From contig JAJPJU010000030.1 of assembly GCA_021324035.1 (NCBI GenBank), positions 1 to 7,281 of the forward strand: 7,281 nucleotides of DNA, given 5' to 3'. Shown piece by piece: positions 6,008-7,281 of this stretch. The position numbers were made by a program, and so were the translations under genes. Each line of letters begins with the position of its first letter. Position 1 is the stretch's first letter. The stretch comes from Spartobacteria bacterium (GTDB lineage: Bacteria; Verrucomicrobiota; Verrucomicrobiia; Chthoniobacterales; UBA10450). The notes beneath the pieces are model-generated. The model ran no database searches and was not told where the DNA came from. It was given only the letters and a program-made list of their open reading frames with translations.

Positions 6008-7281
6008 ACCTCGAACGGCGCGCCTGTTTTCGACTTAATATCATCCACCGTCGCGTTGGAATGAATCTCGGTAAGAACGAGGCCTCCGCCTTGTTTCACT
6101 TCGAATACGCACAGGTCGGTGATGATCAGATTAACTACGCCGAGGCCGGTGATTGGCAGCGTGCATTTCTTCAAGATTTTCGGGCTGCCGTCTTTGGAAG
6201 TGTGTTCCATCACTGCGACGACTCGCTTCACCCCGGCGACCAAATCCATCGCGCCACCAGGGCCCTTGATCATTTTCCCCGGGATCATCCAGTTCGCGAT
6301 GTCACCGTTATCGGTCACTTCGAACGCGCCCAGAATCGCGAGATCGATGTGGCCGCCGCGAATCTGACCGAATGAATCCGCGCTCGAGAAAAACGCCGAG
6401 CCCGGCATGGTCGTGATCGTTTGTTTGCCGGCGTTAATCAGATCAGGATCTTCTTTACCCGGTTCGGGAAACGGTCCGATGCCCAGCAAACCGTTTTCCG
6501 ACTGCAGCGTAACGTTCATCCCTTTGGGGATGTAATTCGCGACCAGCGTCGGAATGCCAATCCCAAGGTTAACGTAATATCCGTCGCGCAACTCCTGCGC
6601 GGCGCGCTTCGCCATCAAATCGCGAACCGGCGATGAAGTTTTCTTGTTGGGATCGGCACCTTGAACCGTGCGGAATTCGATCCGCTTTTCGTAATTCGCG
6701 CCCTGGATAATCCGATCGACGAAAATTCCGGGTGTGTGAATCTGATCCGGATCAAGCGTGCCCATCTCAACCAATTCCTCCACCTCGGCCACACAGATTT
6801 TTCCACAGGTCGCGATCATCGGGTTAAAATTCCGGGCCGTTTCGTGGTAGACCAGGTTGCCGGACTTGTCGCCCTTCCACGCTTTGACAATCGAAACCTC
6901 GGCCGTGATTCCGGGTTCGAGGACGTATTCCGTATCGCCGAATTTTTTGGTTTCCTTGCCTTCGGTGAGCTTCGTTCCGAAGCCGGTGCGCGTATAAAAT
7001 CCGGGAATCCCGGCGCCGCCGGCGCGCAATCTCTCTGCGAGCGTGCCCTGCGGAATTAATTCCAGCTCGAGTTCTCCGGCGAGAACCTGTCGCTCGAATT
7101 CTTTGTTTTCTCCGACGTATGAAGCCATGACTTTTTTCACCTGGCGCGCCGGCAGCAAAACCCCCATTCCGAAGCCATCGACACCTGCATTATTGCCGAC
7201 AATGGTAAGACCTTTGACGCCGCTATCGTGGAGCGCGGCGATGAGATTTTCGGGAATACCGCATAACCCGAACCCGCCCGC
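5992..7281 (-). CDS. 3-oxoacid CoA-transferase (SCOT type), alpha and beta subunits fused; N-terminus beyond the window
   Basis: 429 residues are visible; the reading frame is open through the window edge, with family homology starting at the first visible codons (AGGFGLCGIPENLI). The ATG at 7167 is therefore internal. Roughly 20 N-terminal residues are probably missing. The enzyme moves CoA between succinyl-CoA (or another acyl-CoA) and a 3-oxoacid such as acetoacetate. The alpha domain spans visible residues 1 to about 204, with GGFGxCGIP at 2-10. A short linker (about 205-219, GADPNKKTSSP) leads to the beta domain (about 220-429), with LGIGIPT near 239-245. The catalytic Glu is E262 in QSENGLLGIGPFP (codon 6496-6498), which forms the glutamyl-CoA intermediate. 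Bacterial enzymes often have two separate subunits; this is the fused form, as in mitochondria. It ends with TAG, 9 nt from the convergent CHY gene. The acid substrate is uncertain. Confidence 0.94.
   Translation of the reverse strand, partial: AGGFGLCGIPENLIAALHDSGVKGLTIVGNNAGVDGFGMGVLLPARQVKKVMASYVGENKEFERQVLAGELELELIPQGTLAERLRAGGAGIPGFYTRTGFGTKLTEGKETKKFGDTEYVLEPGITAEVSIVKAWKGDKSGNLVYHETARNFNPMIATCGKICVAEVEELVEMGTLDPDQIHTPGIFVDRIIQGANYEKRIEFRTVQGADPNKKTSSPVRDLMAKRAAQELRDGYYVNLGIGIPTLVANYIPKGMNVTLQSENGLLGIGPFPEPGKEDPDLINAGKQTITTMPGSAFFSSADSFGQIRGGHIDLAILGAFEVTDNGDIANWMIPGKMIKGPGGAMDLVAGVKRVVAVMEHTSKDGSPKILKKCTLPITGLGVVNLIITDLCVFEVKQGGGLVLTEIHSNATVDDIKSKTGAPFEVALKK

Noticed and set aside
7165..7167. 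ATG at 7167 as the start of the CoA-transferase
   Set aside because: The frame continues upstream to the window edge and encodes the family's conserved AGGFGLCGIP motif, so this Met is internal.

Overview
The window is a densely packed stretch of bacterial chromosome with moderately high GC. It holds seven genes. The only gene-free gaps are 89 nt (1216-1304), 75 nt (4292-4366) and 9 nt (5983-5991). No RNA genes, CRISPR arrays, insertion sequences or phage genes are visible. The dispersed ACAGGATTAACAGGATT palindrome and a heptanucleotide repeat of the CGTTCAA/CATCAAA type resemble repeats I remember from Verrucomicrobiota and related soil or aquatic bacteria. I therefore suggest that phylum, but this is a recollection-based inference, not a proof.

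Layout. On the minus strand at the left are a 153-aa four-helix membrane protein and, overlapping it by ATGA, a FabG/PhaB-type short-chain dehydrogenase. Their start faces a divergent plus-strand operon across an 89-nt gap made almost entirely of an inverted repeat. The plus-strand operon encodes a two-subunit adenosylcobalamin acyl-CoA mutase. The first protein (391 aa) fuses a B12-binding domain to a MeaB/IcmF-type GTPase. The second (604 aa) is the substrate-binding TIM-barrel subunit, joined to the first by an ATGA overlap and a strong ribosome binding site. Together they have the domain order of the single-chain enzyme IcmF, cut in two right after the GTPase domain. The two substrate-specificity positions read Phe and Gln, the isobutyryl/butyryl-CoA type, rather than the Tyr/Arg of methylmalonyl-CoA mutase. 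A second copy of the inverted repeat follows, then an ACS-family MFS transporter and a small CHY zinc-finger protein that starts inside the transporter's stop codon (GTGA). Converging from the right is a fused alpha-beta 3-oxoacid CoA-transferase (SCOT type), whose N-terminus lies beyond the window.

How the genes may work together. The mutase interconverts branched and straight C4 (or similar) acyl-CoAs. The dehydrogenase (3-oxoacyl/acetoacetyl reduction) and the CoA-transferase (acetoacetate/succinyl-CoA) act on neighbouring C4 CoA chemistry. A link between branched acyl-CoA breakdown and acetoacetyl/butyryl-CoA metabolism is a reasonable inference from the neighbourhood. The transporter's substrate is unknown.

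The points most worth a second look are the split, compact IcmF-like mutase; the heptanucleotide repeat translated in frame as the linker between its B12 and GTPase domains; and the palindromic repeat that ends 3-5 nt before the start codon of all three genes bordering it.
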